Shown piece by piece: positions 9,670-22,777 of a DNA stretch of 64,000 nt; position 1 is the first letter of the stretch; each line of letters starts with the position of its first letter. The stretch is from Pseudomonas sp. URIL14HWK12:I12. GTDB lineage: Bacteria; Pseudomonadota; Gammaproteobacteria; Pseudomonadales; Pseudomonadaceae. The DNA is taken from the NCBI RefSeq assembly GCF_003097135.1, contig NZ_QEQL01000007.1, forward strand, positions 1 to 64,000, read 5' to 3'. The position numbers and the translations under genes are program-made. A model generated the notes under the pieces. That model ran no database searches. It saw nothing but the letters and a program-made list of their open reading frames with translations, and was not told where the DNA came from.

Positions 9670-9920
9670 TGCAAGCCCTGCTCGGTGTAAAGCACGACCT
9701 TGTCGGCGGCGTACTGAATGCTCACGAAGCGCTGCTCGTCACCCCAGGTGCAACTGGCCATTCCGGCGGCACCCGAGCACTTGTCGGGCTGGCCCAGCAC
9801 TTGCTCGACGGCGGTACGGCTCATGCCGGTTTCGATTTTCTTGTAGTTTTCCAAGGTCAACTTGTTGCAGCCGGCCAGAGCCAGGCACAGGGCAAACAGG
9901 GCCAAAACGCGGGAATACAT
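9666..9920 (-). CDS. Small lipoprotein (SmpA/DUF3862-like fold)
   Basis: 84-aa lipoprotein with lipobox LALAGC (Cys near residue 18). The mature part contains ENYKKIETGMSRTAVEQVLG, which resembles the SmpA/BamE-like motif (KIxxGMxxxxVxxxLG), and ends soon after. Specific function unknown. It is translationally coupled (ATGA) to the lipocalin gene downstream, which points to a shared envelope role. That is inference. Confidence 0.8.
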   Translation of the reverse strand: MYSRVLALFALCLALAGCNKLTLENYKKIETGMSRTAVEQVLGQPDKCSGAAGMASCTWGDEQRFVSIQYAADKVVLYTEQGLQ

Positions 9921-10115
9921 GAATCAACTCCGGGACGGGCGGTGTGTGTTTGAGCGGGAAAAGGGTTTCGGGTTCCCGACGACCGGGGAATTCCAGCGCA
10001 GTAAAGGCGACGACAGGGCTCAACTTTCTATATGGGCAGCCGAAACGCCCAATAGCGTACACATTCATCCAAAAAAACGTACGCCCGTCCCCGCCCCTGC
10101 CTTGAGCCCTGTGCC

Positions 10116-12011
10116 ATGCGAACCCAAAACCTGAAATTCAGCCACAAGATCCTGTTGGTAGCAGCGCTGATCGTGGCGCTGGCTTTTGCTTGCTTCATCC
10201 TGTTCAACGATTATCGGCAGCGGCAGTCGCTGTACCAGAACACCGAATCGACCATGGACGAGCTGGGTGCCTTGACCACCAGCAACGTGCAGACCTGGCT
10301 GCAGGGCCGAATCGCGCTGCTTCAATCGATGGCTCAGCAATTGGCTGCCCAGGGCACCGAGCAGGAGCAGCTGCGCAGCATCATTGGGCTGCCGGCGTAC
10401 CCGGCCAACTTCCAGCTGAGCTACTTTGGCAGCGCCCAGGGGTTGATGTTCTCGATACCGACCGGAAATCGCCCGGCCGACTACGACCCGCGTGTTCGCG
10501 GCTGGTACAAGGCGGCCAGCGCTGCCGGGGCAGCCACGGTAACCGAGCCCTATATCGCTGCCTCCAGCGGCAAAATGGTGGTCACCGTGGCGGCACCGGT
10601 GCAGCGTGATGGCCAACTGAGCGGGGTAGCCGGTGCAGACATCGACCTGTCCCAGATCAGCAACATCATCAATTCGCTCAATTTCGACGGCCATGGCCAG
10701 GCGTTCATCGTCAGCGCCAGCGGCAAGATCCTGATCCACCCGGACCCCAAGCTTGTGCTCAAGCCACTGGCCGAAGCCTTCCCGCAGGGCGCGCCAGCGC
10801 TGACCTCGGGGCTCAAAGAGGTGGAGTTCAATGGTAAGCCACAGCTGCTCTCCTTCACCCAGGTCAAAGGGGTCCCCAGCGCCGACTGGTACGTAGGCCT
10901 GATGCTGGAGAAAGACGCCGCTTACAGCATGCTTGGCGAATTCCGCACCTCAGCGCTAATCGCTACGGTCATTGCGGTGCTGGTGATCATCGGCCTGCTG
11001 GGCGTTTTGATCCGTGTGCTGATGGCACCGCTGCGAGTCATGGGCAAGGCCATGGAAGACATCGCCCAAGGCGAAGGTGACCTCACGCGTCGCCTGGCCA
11101 TCCACGGCAACGACGAGTTCGGCCAGTTGGGCTCGGCCTTCAACCGCTTCCTGGATCGCATCCACGAATCGATTCGGGAGGTCTCTTCGGCCACGGCCCA
11201 GGTGCATGAAGTTGCCGGGCGGGTGGTGCATGCGTCCAACGCCTCGATGGGTAAATCCGACCAGCAAGCCCAGCGCACCAACAGTGTGGCGGCTGCGATC
11301 AATGAGTTGGGCGCCGCTGCACAAGAGATCGCGCACAACGCTGCGCTTGCCTCTCAGCACTCCAGCGAAGCACGGAACCTCGCCAGCCAAGGCCAACAGG
11401 TGGTCGACAGCACCATTACGGCAATGGGCGAATTGTCGGCAAAGATCAGCGATTCCTGCAGCACCATCGAGACCCTGAACACCAACACGGTGAACATTGG
11501 CCAAATCCTCGAAGTGATCACCGGCATCTCCCAGCAGACCAACCTGCTCGCGCTCAACGCAGCGATTGAAGCAGCACGTGCGGGCGAAGCGGGCCGCGGC
11601 TTCGCCGTCGTGGCGGATGAGGTACGCAACCTGGCGCACCGCACACAGGAATCGGCACAGCAGGTTCAGAAGCTGATCGAAGAGCTGCAGGTCGGCGCAC
11701 GCCAGGCGGTGGGCAAAATGAACGAAAGCCAGGCGCAGAGCGATAACAGCGTCGGCATCGCTAACCAGGCCGGTGAGCGCCTGAGCAGCGTTACGGTGCG
11801 AATCGGAGAGATCGACGGGATGAACCAGTCGGTGGCGACCGCTACGGAAGAGCAGACGGCGGTGGTCGATACCATCAACCAGGATATTTCGGAGATCAAC
11901 CTGTTGAACCAGGAAGGCGTCGAGAACCTGCAAACGACCTTGCGTGCCTGTGGTGATCTGGAGCAGCAAGTTAACCGGCTGAAACAGCTGGTGGGCAGCT
12001 TCAGGATCTGA
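10116..12011 (+). CDS. Methyl-accepting chemotaxis protein with dCache sensor
   Basis: 631-aa chemoreceptor. TM1 lies at residues ~10-30, followed by a periplasmic dCache_1 domain (~35-275), TM2 (~280-302), HAMP (~303-355) and the signalling tip near 475-500 (LEVITGISQQTNLLALNAAIEAARAGE region), identical to MCPs of the 40H/44H kind. The sensor has YDPRVRGWYKAA and GVAGADIDL, as in dCache receptors for amino acids and amines. However, the position that is Asp in the amino-acid motif (YxDAxTG) reads YIAASSG here, so the ligand is uncertain. Single gene, with its own 195-base upstream region. No C-terminal CheR pentapeptide is evident. Confidence 0.95.
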   Translation: MRTQNLKFSHKILLVAALIVALAFACFILFNDYRQRQSLYQNTESTMDELGALTTSNVQTWLQGRIALLQSMAQQLAAQGTEQEQLRSIIGLPAYPANFQLSYFGSAQGLMFSIPTGNRPADYDPRVRGWYKAASAAGAATVTEPYIAASSGKMVVTVAAPVQRDGQLSGVAGADIDLSQISNIINSLNFDGHGQAFIVSASGKILIHPDPKLVLKPLAEAFPQGAPALTSGLKEVEFNGKPQLLSFTQVKGVPSADWYVGLMLEKDAAYSMLGEFRTSALIATVIAVLVIIGLLGVLIRVLMAPLRVMGKAMEDIAQGEGDLTRRLAIHGNDEFGQLGSAFNRFLDRIHESIREVSSATAQVHEVAGRVVHASNASMGKSDQQAQRTNSVAAAINELGAAAQEIAHNAALASQHSSEARNLASQGQQVVDSTITAMGELSAKISDSCSTIETLNTNTVNIGQILEVITGISQQTNLLALNAAIEAARAGEAGRGFAVVADEVRNLAHRTQESAQQVQKLIEELQVGARQAVGKMNESQAQSDNSVGIANQAGERLSSVTVRIGEIDGMNQSVATATEEQTAVVDTINQDISEINLLNQEGVENLQTTLRACGDLEQQVNRLKQLVGSFRI

Positions 12012-12058
12012 AGCTCGCCGGCGCCCGCTGCAACGCGCCCGGCCACGCCGCTCACCTT

Positions 12059-12083
12059 GAGGAGGGCGGCTAGCCGGGCGACG
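12059..12083 (+). repeat. REP-like palindromic element (single)
   Basis: GAGGAGGGCGGCTAGCCGGG-type sequence between the convergent MCP and fbp genes, a diverged copy of the element seen at 26172, 34071/34125 and 54199/54246. Confidence 0.5.
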
Positions 12084-12096
12084 CTCGGCGCTGGTG

Positions 12097-13104
12097 TTAC
12101 TGGTGGTAGCCGGTAATCCGCTCGACTTCCTCTTTCGACCCGAGGAAGACCGCAACCCGCTGATGCAGCCCTTCAGGCTGAATGTCGAGAATTCGCTGGC
12201 GCCCGTCGGTGGACATGCCGCCCGCCTGCTCGACAATGAACGACATCGGGTTGGCTTCGTACATCAGCCGCAGCTTGCCGGGTTTGGAAGGTTCGCGCGC
12301 ATCGCGTGGGTACATGAACAGGCCACCGCGGGTCAGGATGCGGTGCACGTCGGCCACCATCGAGGCGATCCAGCGCATGTTGTAGTTCTTGCCCAGCGGG
12401 CCTTCCTTGCCTTCGAGCAACTCGTCGACATAGCGCTTGACCGGAGCTTCCCAGTGGCGCTGGTTGGACATGTTGATCGCGAATTCGGCGGTGCTTTCGG
12501 GGATCTGGATGTTTTCGTGGGTGAGCACGAAGCTGCCCATTTCGCGGTCCAGAGTGAAGCCCTTCACGCCATCGCCCAGGGTGAGGATCAGCATGGTCTG
12601 CGGGCCATAGATCGCGTAGCCGGCGGCTACCTGCTTGGTACCTGGCTGCAGGAACGCCTTTTCATCGAGGCTGTCGTTCTGGCTGAGGTAACCCTCAGGG
12701 CAGCGCAGCACGGAGAAAATGGTGCCTACCGACACGTTGACATCGATGTTGGAGGAGCCGTCGAGCGGGTCGAACACCAGCAGGTAGGCACCCTTGGGGT
12801 ATTTGCCGGGGATCTGGTAGGCGTTGTCCATTTCTTCGGAAGCCATGCCGGCCAGGTGGCCACCCCACTCGTTGGCCTCGAGCAGAATCTCGTTGGAAAG
12901 CACGTCGAGCTTCTTCTGTACTTCGCCCTGAACGTTTTCAGTGCCCATGCTGCCTAGCACGCCACCCAGGGCGCCCTTGGATACAGCGTGGCTGATTTCC
13001 TTACAGGCACGCGCAACCACTTCGATAAGGAAGCGCAGATCAGCAGGGGTGTTGTTGCTGCGAGTCTGCTCGATCAGATAGCGACTGAGGGTAACGCGAG
13101 ACAT
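12097..13104 (-). CDS. fbp: Fructose-1,6-bisphosphatase class I
   Basis: 335-aa cytosolic gluconeogenic phosphatase converting fructose-1,6-bisphosphate to fructose-6-phosphate. The metal and substrate motif DPLDGSSNIDVNVSVGTIFS is at residues ~113-132. The C-terminal block (PSKPGKLRLMYEANPMSFI, then EQAGG) matches class I FBPases. The start MSRVTLSRYLIEQ is typical. In pseudomonads lacking Pfk this enzyme runs the gluconeogenic/EDEMP cycle (established knowledge). Divided from glgP by a 178-base gap. Confidence 0.97.
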   Translation of the reverse strand: MSRVTLSRYLIEQTRSNNTPADLRFLIEVVARACKEISHAVSKGALGGVLGSMGTENVQGEVQKKLDVLSNEILLEANEWGGHLAGMASEEMDNAYQIPGKYPKGAYLLVFDPLDGSSNIDVNVSVGTIFSVLRCPEGYLSQNDSLDEKAFLQPGTKQVAAGYAIYGPQTMLILTLGDGVKGFTLDREMGSFVLTHENIQIPESTAEFAINMSNQRHWEAPVKRYVDELLEGKEGPLGKNYNMRWIASMVADVHRILTRGGLFMYPRDAREPSKPGKLRLMYEANPMSFIVEQAGGMSTDGRQRILDIQPEGLHQRVAVFLGSKEEVERITGYHQ

Positions 13105-13282
13105 GGAGGAACTCCGGCTTCGAGGGGGATGTTAAAACCCGCGCAGTGTACACCAGCGCAGCGCTTCAGACCCTCCGCGAAGGCGGAAGTTGCCATTGGC
13201 TTCCAGCCATCAGTCGAAAGCTGTAAGCAAGCCTGCCCACTGACGGCTGGCCGCTTGCCGCTTTCGCCTGCCTGGCGCGCTG

Positions 13283-15718
<2,436 letters not shown>

Positions 15719-15890
15719 GAGGCGTCCTCGGCACTAGAAGAAAAGGCGAATGAGTTCAGACTAGACCGTCTGACCGAAGGCGGCCTGCCGGGTTCGAGTA
15801 CATTTGATCGCAAGAAAGCAAAAAACCTGCCGATTGGCTATTTATTGACCAGCCACGCGCGTATCATCGCGCGCCTTCGTTGAACCTTGC

Positions 15891-16301
15891 GTGAATGCCA
15901 TGAGACCGACCCTGATTGCCGCTGCCGAACTCGACCGCCTGGAAACCTGGCAGAAATACGCCAGCCATATGTGTGGAAGCTGCATGTCCAGCTGCTGCAC
16001 GTTGCCAGTGGAGGTGCGCATCAAGGACCTGATCCGCATCGGTGTGGTCGATGAATTCGACAAGGACGAGCCACCGAAGAACGTGGCCAAGCGCCTGCAA
16101 AAAGAAGGGATTGTAGAGCGTTTCAACCAGAAGAGCGGGGTTTTCACCCTGGTGCGCATGAGTAACGACGACTGCCTGTACCTGGACCGCAAGAGCCGCC
16201 TGTGCACCATCTACGACCGACGCCCCGACACCTGCCGCAACCACCCGAAGATCGGGCCGCGGCCGGGGTACTGTGCCTATAAACCAAAACCGGCCCGCTA
16301 G
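15891..16301 (+). CDS. YkgJ-family cysteine-cluster protein
   Basis: 136-aa soluble protein with cysteines in the YkgJ (UPF0153, zinc- or iron-chelating) pattern: CGSCMSSCC near residue 28, then a lone Cys, then CTIYDRRPDTCRNHP and a last Cys near 129. Biochemical function is not established for the family. GTG at 15891 and ATG at 15900 are both possible starts, and neither has a strong Shine-Dalgarno. It is divergent from glgP. The stop codon lies inside the loop of its terminator hairpin. Confidence 0.85.
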   Translation: MNAMRPTLIAAAELDRLETWQKYASHMCGSCMSSCCTLPVEVRIKDLIRIGVVDEFDKDEPPKNVAKRLQKEGIVERFNQKSGVFTLVRMSNDDCLYLDRKSRLCTIYDRRPDTCRNHPKIGPRPGYCAYKPKPAR

Positions 16302-16312
16302 GGGCCGGTTTT
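16286..16312 (+). terminator. Rho-independent terminator of the YkgJ-family gene
   Basis: AAAACCGGCCC..GGGCCGGTTTT hairpin. The TAG stop codon of the gene lies in its loop. Confidence 0.75.
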
Positions 16313-16380
16313 GACGCTACAAGCTACAGGCTCTCAGCTACAAAGCAACTTGTAGCTGGAAGCTCGCGACTCCAAGGCTC

Positions 16381-18192
<1,812 letters not shown>

Positions 18193-18320
18193 AGGGCGTA
18201 TCTCGATCGATGAATGCGTAAGGCCGGCGCCAGTGCGCCAGGCCGAATGAACGGGTGCAGCGGGCAGTTCAGGCGTCGGGAGGGCGGTGCCGAATGCTGC
18301 CGCCGTTCAGGCCCGGCACC

Positions 18321-19775
18321 TTATGCCGGACGATAAACGCGCACATTGGCGTGCCCCTCGCTGAGCAGGTGATGAGCATGCAGGCGGCTCATGACACCTT
18401 TGTCGCAGTACAGAAGGTATTGACGGTTGGCGTCCAGGTCTTTGAAGCGGCTGTTCAGCGCATAGAAAGGCACAGCCTTGACCTCGATGCCTGCCAGTTC
18501 CAGGGGCGCGTCGTCCTGGGCGTCGGGATGGCGGATGTCCACCACCACCTGGCCCGGCAGCGCCTCGGTGACTTCCTCCACATCGACGGCCTTGCCCAGC
18601 TCGTCGATCACGTTGTCGATCGACACCAGCTTGGCGCGCTCCAGGGCGCGCTCGAGCACCTGCATGTCGAAGCGTGCTTCTTCACGCTCGATGCGGTAGC
18701 CGCGCGCGGCGGTGGTCGGGTTCACCGAGATCACGCCGCAGTATTCGGGCATGTGCTTGGCGAAGTCGGCGGTGCCAATGGCCGTGGCGGTGTCGATGAT
18801 GTCTTGCTTGTGGGTGGCCAGCAGGGGGCGAAGCACCAGGCGCGGGGTAGCCGAGTCGATGATCGACAGGTTGGTCAGCGTTTGGCTGGACACCTGGGAG
18901 ATCGCCTCACCGGTCACCAGCGCATCGATTTCGAGCCGGTCAGCCAGGCGGGTGGCCGCCCGCAGCATCATGCGCTTGAGGATCACGCCCATCTGGCTGT
19001 CATCGACCTGGGCGAGGATCTCGCCGACCACTTCTTCGAACGGCACGCTGATGAAGAGCACTCGGTGCGAGCTGCCGTATTTCTTCCACAGGTAATGGGC
19101 CACTTCCATCACGCCCAACTCGTGGGCGCGCCCACCGAGGTTGAAGAAGCAGAAGTGGGTCATCAGGCCGCGGCGCATCATCTGGTAGGCCGCAACGGTA
19201 GAGTCGAAGCCCCCGGACATCAGCACCAGCGTTTGCTCGAGCGCCCCGAGCGGGTACCCGCCGATGCCTTGGTGCTGGTTGTGCACCACGAACAGGCGCT
19301 GGTCGCGAATCTCGATGCGCACTTCGACCTGCGGGCGCTTGAGGTCGATACCCGCGGCGCCGCACAGCTGGCGCAGCTGGCTGCCGACGTAGCGGTCGAC
19401 GTCCATGGAGCTGAAGCTGTGGTGCCCGCCGCGCTTGCAGCGCACGGCGAAAATCTTGCCGGGCAGCAGGTGGCCGAAATGCGCCTTGCACTTCTCGACG
19501 ATGTCATCGAAGTCGCCCAAGGGGTACTCATCGACTTGCAGAAAATGCGCGATACCTGGCGTGCAGCGCAGGCGCTCGACCAACTCGCGGCGCGCCTTCT
19601 CGCATTGGAGCTGCGTGTTGACTTCCAGGTTGTCCCATACGCCAACCACCGCGAGGTCTGGGTCCAGGTCACGGGCCACCACGCGGATGTTCTTGGCGAG
19701 CTGGCGGATGAAGCGCTTGCGCACCGGCCGGCTCTTGATGGTGATTTCTGGGAAGACTTTTACAATGAGTTTCAT
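18321..19775 (-). CDS. thiI: tRNA 4-thiouridine synthase ThiI with C-terminal rhodanese domain
   Basis: 484-aa sulfurtransferase making s4U8 in tRNA and, in many bacteria, feeding sulfur to thiamine thiazole. The chosen start is MKLIVKVFPEITIKSRP at 19775; the open frame extends 29 codons further upstream but that part is unconserved. Domains: NFLD/THUMP (~1-165), a PP-loop pyrophosphatase with LMSGGFDST (near 190), and a C-terminal rhodanese (~400-484) whose YCDKGVMSR keeps the catalytic cysteine. Divergent from glnA across a regulatory region. Confidence 0.95.
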   Translation of the reverse strand: MKLIVKVFPEITIKSRPVRKRFIRQLAKNIRVVARDLDPDLAVVGVWDNLEVNTQLQCEKARRELVERLRCTPGIAHFLQVDEYPLGDFDDIVEKCKAHFGHLLPGKIFAVRCKRGGHHSFSSMDVDRYVGSQLRQLCGAAGIDLKRPQVEVRIEIRDQRLFVVHNQHQGIGGYPLGALEQTLVLMSGGFDSTVAAYQMMRRGLMTHFCFFNLGGRAHELGVMEVAHYLWKKYGSSHRVLFISVPFEEVVGEILAQVDDSQMGVILKRMMLRAATRLADRLEIDALVTGEAISQVSSQTLTNLSIIDSATPRLVLRPLLATHKQDIIDTATAIGTADFAKHMPEYCGVISVNPTTAARGYRIEREEARFDMQVLERALERAKLVSIDNVIDELGKAVDVEEVTEALPGQVVVDIRHPDAQDDAPLELAGIEVKAVPFYALNSRFKDLDANRQYLLYCDKGVMSRLHAHHLLSEGHANVRVYRPA

Positions 19776-19871
19776 GAAACCGCGTGGGCGATGGGCCTGG
19801 TGGAAAAAAGGGGCGGCATTATAGCGGAAATTGTTCAACCTTTGACCAACTATTATGAGCAAGCCGCCAAA

Positions 19872-19886
19872 GCACCAAAAAGGTGC
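19872..19886 (+). promoter_or_regulatory. NtrC operator upstream of glnA
   Basis: GCACCAAAAAGGTGC, a perfect inverted repeat matching the NtrC consensus (TGCACC-N5-GGTGCA). It is centred about 140 bases upstream of the predicted sigma54 start of glnA, a normal enhancer distance. A second, weaker half site (CGCACCA) follows at about 19903. Confidence 0.75.
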
Positions 19887-19991
19887 GAATCAAAGTTGCA
19901 ACGCACCAACAGCGAACACGCCGATCAGCCATTATTGAGCCAAAGCCTCGCGAAAACAGACATTTCGCGGCCCCGGCCCAACTTTGGGCAC

Positions 19992-20007
19992 TGGCATGCA
20001 AATTGCT
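19992..20007 (+). promoter_or_regulatory. Sigma54 (-24/-12) promoter of glnA
   Basis: TGGCATGCAAATTGCT matches the RpoN consensus TGGCAYR-N4-TTGCW exactly, with the GG and GC dinucleotides 10 bases apart. It lies about 100 bases before the glnA ATG and downstream of the NtrC operator. Confidence 0.85.
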
Positions 20008-20106
20008 CCCTTGTGAGGCAGGTTGCCGCAGTCGACTATTGGTCGCCGGCCATCATCCCAATCTCAGGGCCACACTCAGCCTGGCCCTGATCACCCGGAG
20101 GACAAC

Positions 20107-21516
20107 ATGTCGAAGACGGTTCAACTCATCAAAGATCATGACGTCAAGTGGATTGATCTGCGTTTCACCGATACCAAAGGCAAACAACAGCACGTCACCA
20201 TGCCGGCCCGTGATGCGCTGGACGACGAATTCTTCGAAAGCGGCAAGATGTTCGACGGTTCGTCGATCGCTGGCTGGAAAGGCATCGAAGCCTCCGACAT
20301 GATCCTGATGCCGGATGACGAAACCGCCGTTCTGGACCCGTTTACCGAAGAGCCGACCATCATTCTGGTGTGCGACATCATCGAGCCCTCGACCATGCAG
20401 GGTTACGATCGCGACCCGCGCGCCATCGCCCACCGTGCCGAGGAATACCTCAAGTCCACCGGCATCGGCGACACCGTGTTCGTCGGCCCCGAGCCTGAGT
20501 TCTTCATTTTCGACGGCGTGAAATTCAAGTCCGACATCTCCGGTTCCATGTTCAAGATCTTCTCCGATCAAGGCTCGTGGATGACCGATGGCGACATCGA
20601 AGGTGGCAACAACCTGGGCCACCGCCCGGGCGTGAAAGGCGGCTATTTCCCGGTTCCGCCGGTCGACCATGACCACGAAATCCGCACAGCCATGTGTAAC
20701 GCCCTGGAAGAAATGGGCCTGACCGTTGAAGTTCACCACCACGAAGTGGCGACTGCCGGCCAGAACGAAATCGGCGTCAAATTCAACACCCTGGTGAAGA
20801 AGGCCGACGAAACCCAGACCCTTAAGTACGTTGTGCATAACGTTGCCGATGCCTATGGCAAAACCGCAACCTTCATGCCCAAGCCTCTGTATGGCGACAA
20901 CGGTTCGGGCATGCACGTGCACATGTCGATCTCCAAGGAAGGCAAGAACACCTTCGCTGGCGAAGGCTATGCCGGCCTCTCCGACACCGCTCTGTACTTC
21001 ATCGGCGGCATCATCAAGCACGGTAAGGCCCTCAACGGCTTCACCAACCCGTCGACCAACTCCTACAAGCGCCTGGTGCCTGGCTTCGAAGCGCCGGTAA
21101 TGCTGGCTTACTCGGCCCGCAACCGCTCTGCCTCGATCCGCATCCCGTATGTGTCGAGCCCCAAAGCTCGCCGCATCGAAGCACGCTTCCCGGACCCGGC
21201 TGCCAACCCCTACCTGGCCTTCGCTGCACTGCTGATGGCCGGCCTGGACGGTATCCAGAACAAGATCCACCCAGGCGATGCCGCCGACAAGAACCTGTAC
21301 GACCTGCCGCCTGAAGAGGCCAAGGAAATCCCGCAGGTATGCGGCAGCCTGAAGGAAGCACTCGAAGCGCTCGACGCTGGCCGTGCATTCCTGACCAAGG
21401 GCGGCGTGTTCAGCGACGACTTCATCGACGCTTACATCGCCCTGAAGAGCGAAGAAGAGATCAAGGTCCGCACCTTCGTTCACCCGCTGGAATACGACCT
21501 GTACTACAGCGTCTGA
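20107..21516 (+). CDS. glnA: Glutamine synthetase type I
   Basis: 469-aa dodecameric enzyme condensing glutamate and ammonia with ATP. The start MSKTVQLIKDHDVKWIDLRF is conserved; the frame is open further upstream but without homology. MFDGSSIAGWK, the KPLYGDNGSGMHVHMS signature (near residue 260) and NPSTNSYKRLVPGFEAPV are visible. The adenylylation tyrosine is in KNLYDLPPEE (near 398), so activity should be modified by GlnE. The sequence upstream shows NtrC/sigma54 control. Confidence 0.98.
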   Translation: MSKTVQLIKDHDVKWIDLRFTDTKGKQQHVTMPARDALDDEFFESGKMFDGSSIAGWKGIEASDMILMPDDETAVLDPFTEEPTIILVCDIIEPSTMQGYDRDPRAIAHRAEEYLKSTGIGDTVFVGPEPEFFIFDGVKFKSDISGSMFKIFSDQGSWMTDGDIEGGNNLGHRPGVKGGYFPVPPVDHDHEIRTAMCNALEEMGLTVEVHHHEVATAGQNEIGVKFNTLVKKADETQTLKYVVHNVADAYGKTATFMPKPLYGDNGSGMHVHMSISKEGKNTFAGEGYAGLSDTALYFIGGIIKHGKALNGFTNPSTNSYKRLVPGFEAPVMLAYSARNRSASIRIPYVSSPKARRIEARFPDPAANPYLAFAALLMAGLDGIQNKIHPGDAADKNLYDLPPEEAKEIPQVCGSLKEALEALDAGRAFLTKGGVFSDDFIDAYIALKSEEEIKVRTFVHPLEYDLYYSV

Positions 21517-21534
21517 TGCCCGCGTAGCGTTTTG

Positions 21535-21564
21535 AAAAGGCCTCCTTCGGGAGGCCTTTTTCAT
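21535..21564 (+). terminator. Rho-independent terminator of glnA
   Basis: AAAAGGCCTCC-TTCG-GGAGGCCTTTTT hairpin with T-run, 19 bases after the glnA stop. Confidence 0.9.
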
Positions 21565-21657
21565 TTCTGGTTTCGATTTCGCGCCGGGAGATGGCCCGTT
21601 GATGATCCGGCGCCCGGGTAGAGTTCAGCCCCGGCTTTGATCAGGCTTCGTTTCCCT

Positions 21658-22200
21658 ATGCGCGCACTACTTCTGCTACTTGCCCTGGCGGTGGCTTCGA
21701 GCACACAGGCCAGCACCCCGCCGGCCGCACTCGGCGTGCTGCTGGGGCACATGCAGCAGCGGCTGGCACTGGCCGAGCCGGTGACCCTGAGCAAGTGGGA
21801 CAGCAACAACCCTGTGGCCGACCCCGTGCGGGAGCGGCAGGTGATCACCGCTGCGAAGCAGGCAGGTACGGCGGCGCAGTTGCCAGCCGATTGGGTGGCA
21901 CGTTTTTTCACCGCCCAGATAGAGGCGAACAAGCTGATGCAGTATCACTTGCTCCACCAATGGCAACGAAAAGGCGCAGCGCCCGCCACGCCGCGCCAGA
22001 GCCTGGCCACCGGTATCCGGCCACAGCTCGACACCCTGCAGGCGGGCCTCATTGCCGGCATGGCGGCCTTCGCGCCCTGGCGTAACGCACCGCAATGCCC
22101 AGCCTGGGTGGCTCAGCACGTCGATACCCTGGCAGGCTCCCCCAGCGAACATCTGGCCCTGATACGCGCCAGTGCAGAACTCTGTGTAACCACACGCTGA
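21658..22200 (+). CDS. Periplasmic chorismate mutase (secreted AroQ type)
   Basis: 180-aa protein with a cleavable signal peptide (MRALLLLLALAVASSTQA). An all-helical AroQ-gamma mutase follows: LLGHMQQRLALAEPVTLSKW, NPVADPVRERQVIT and FFTAQIEANKLMQY contain the active-site Arg, Lys, Asp/Glu and Gln positions of this family. The reaction is chorismate to prephenate, but in the periplasm. The biological role of secreted chorismate mutase in Pseudomonas is not settled. It sits between glnA and ntrBC, just after the glnA terminator. Confidence 0.85.
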   Translation: MRALLLLLALAVASSTQASTPPAALGVLLGHMQQRLALAEPVTLSKWDSNNPVADPVRERQVITAAKQAGTAAQLPADWVARFFTAQIEANKLMQYHLLHQWQRKGAAPATPRQSLATGIRPQLDTLQAGLIAGMAAFAPWRNAPQCPAWVAQHVDTLAGSPSEHLALIRASAELCVTTR

Positions 22201-22261
22201 GCTGTTCTATGCTGGCAACCGAGGGCCGCCGTATGGGCGGGCCACCGTACGAGTGTTTTTC

Positions 22262-22777
22262 ATGCGCTGTCTCGCCCTGCTGATTGCGTTGCTGGCCTCC
22301 CCGATGAGCTGGGCGCAGATCTACAAATACACCGATGCCAACGGCAACACGGTCTACACGAACCAGCCACCCGGCGGCAGCAAGGCCAAGGAAGTCAACC
22401 TGCCGCCCCTCAACAGCATCTCGCCCGGCACCCCCGCGCCGGCACCCGAACCTCCACCCTCCTCCGTGCAGCCTGCTGCCTCCGCCCAGGCTTACAGCGT
22501 GCTGGCACTGGCTGGCCTGCCCAGTGAGGAGGCGTTGAGGGCGAATAACGGCACCTTCACCGTAGGTGTTACGCTCACACCCAAGCTCTTGCCCGGCCAC
22601 ATGCTGCAACTGGTGCTCGACGGCAAGCCATATGGCGAGCCGAGCAATGTGCCACGCCTGCAAGTGGTCAATGCCGACCGCGGCGAACACAACCTGGCAG
22701 TGCGGGTACTGGCAGGCGACAGCATGGTGCAGCAAAGCGAAACCGTGACCTTCACCGTCCAGCGGGTTCATCTTTGA
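22262..22777 (+). CDS. DUF4124 periplasmic protein, first of a tandem pair
   Basis: 171-aa exported protein. A signal peptide (MRCLALLIALLASPMSWA) leads into the DUF4124 motif QIYKYTDANGNTVYTNQPP. A Pro-rich linker and a C-terminal beta domain follow (LDGKPYGEPSNVPRLQVVN, DRGEHNLAVRVLAGD) resembling an Ig-like fold. Function unknown. The stop codon overlaps the ATG of its paralogue by one base. Confidence 0.85.
   Translation: MRCLALLIALLASPMSWAQIYKYTDANGNTVYTNQPPGGSKAKEVNLPPLNSISPGTPAPAPEPPPSSVQPAASAQAYSVLALAGLPSEEALRANNGTFTVGVTLTPKLLPGHMLQLVLDGKPYGEPSNVPRLQVVNADRGEHNLAVRVLAGDSMVQQSETVTFTVQRVHL

Noticed and set aside
18255..20090. 611-codon plus-strand frame across thiI
   Set aside because: Antisense to thiI, which has THUMP, PP-loop and rhodanese motifs; no own features.
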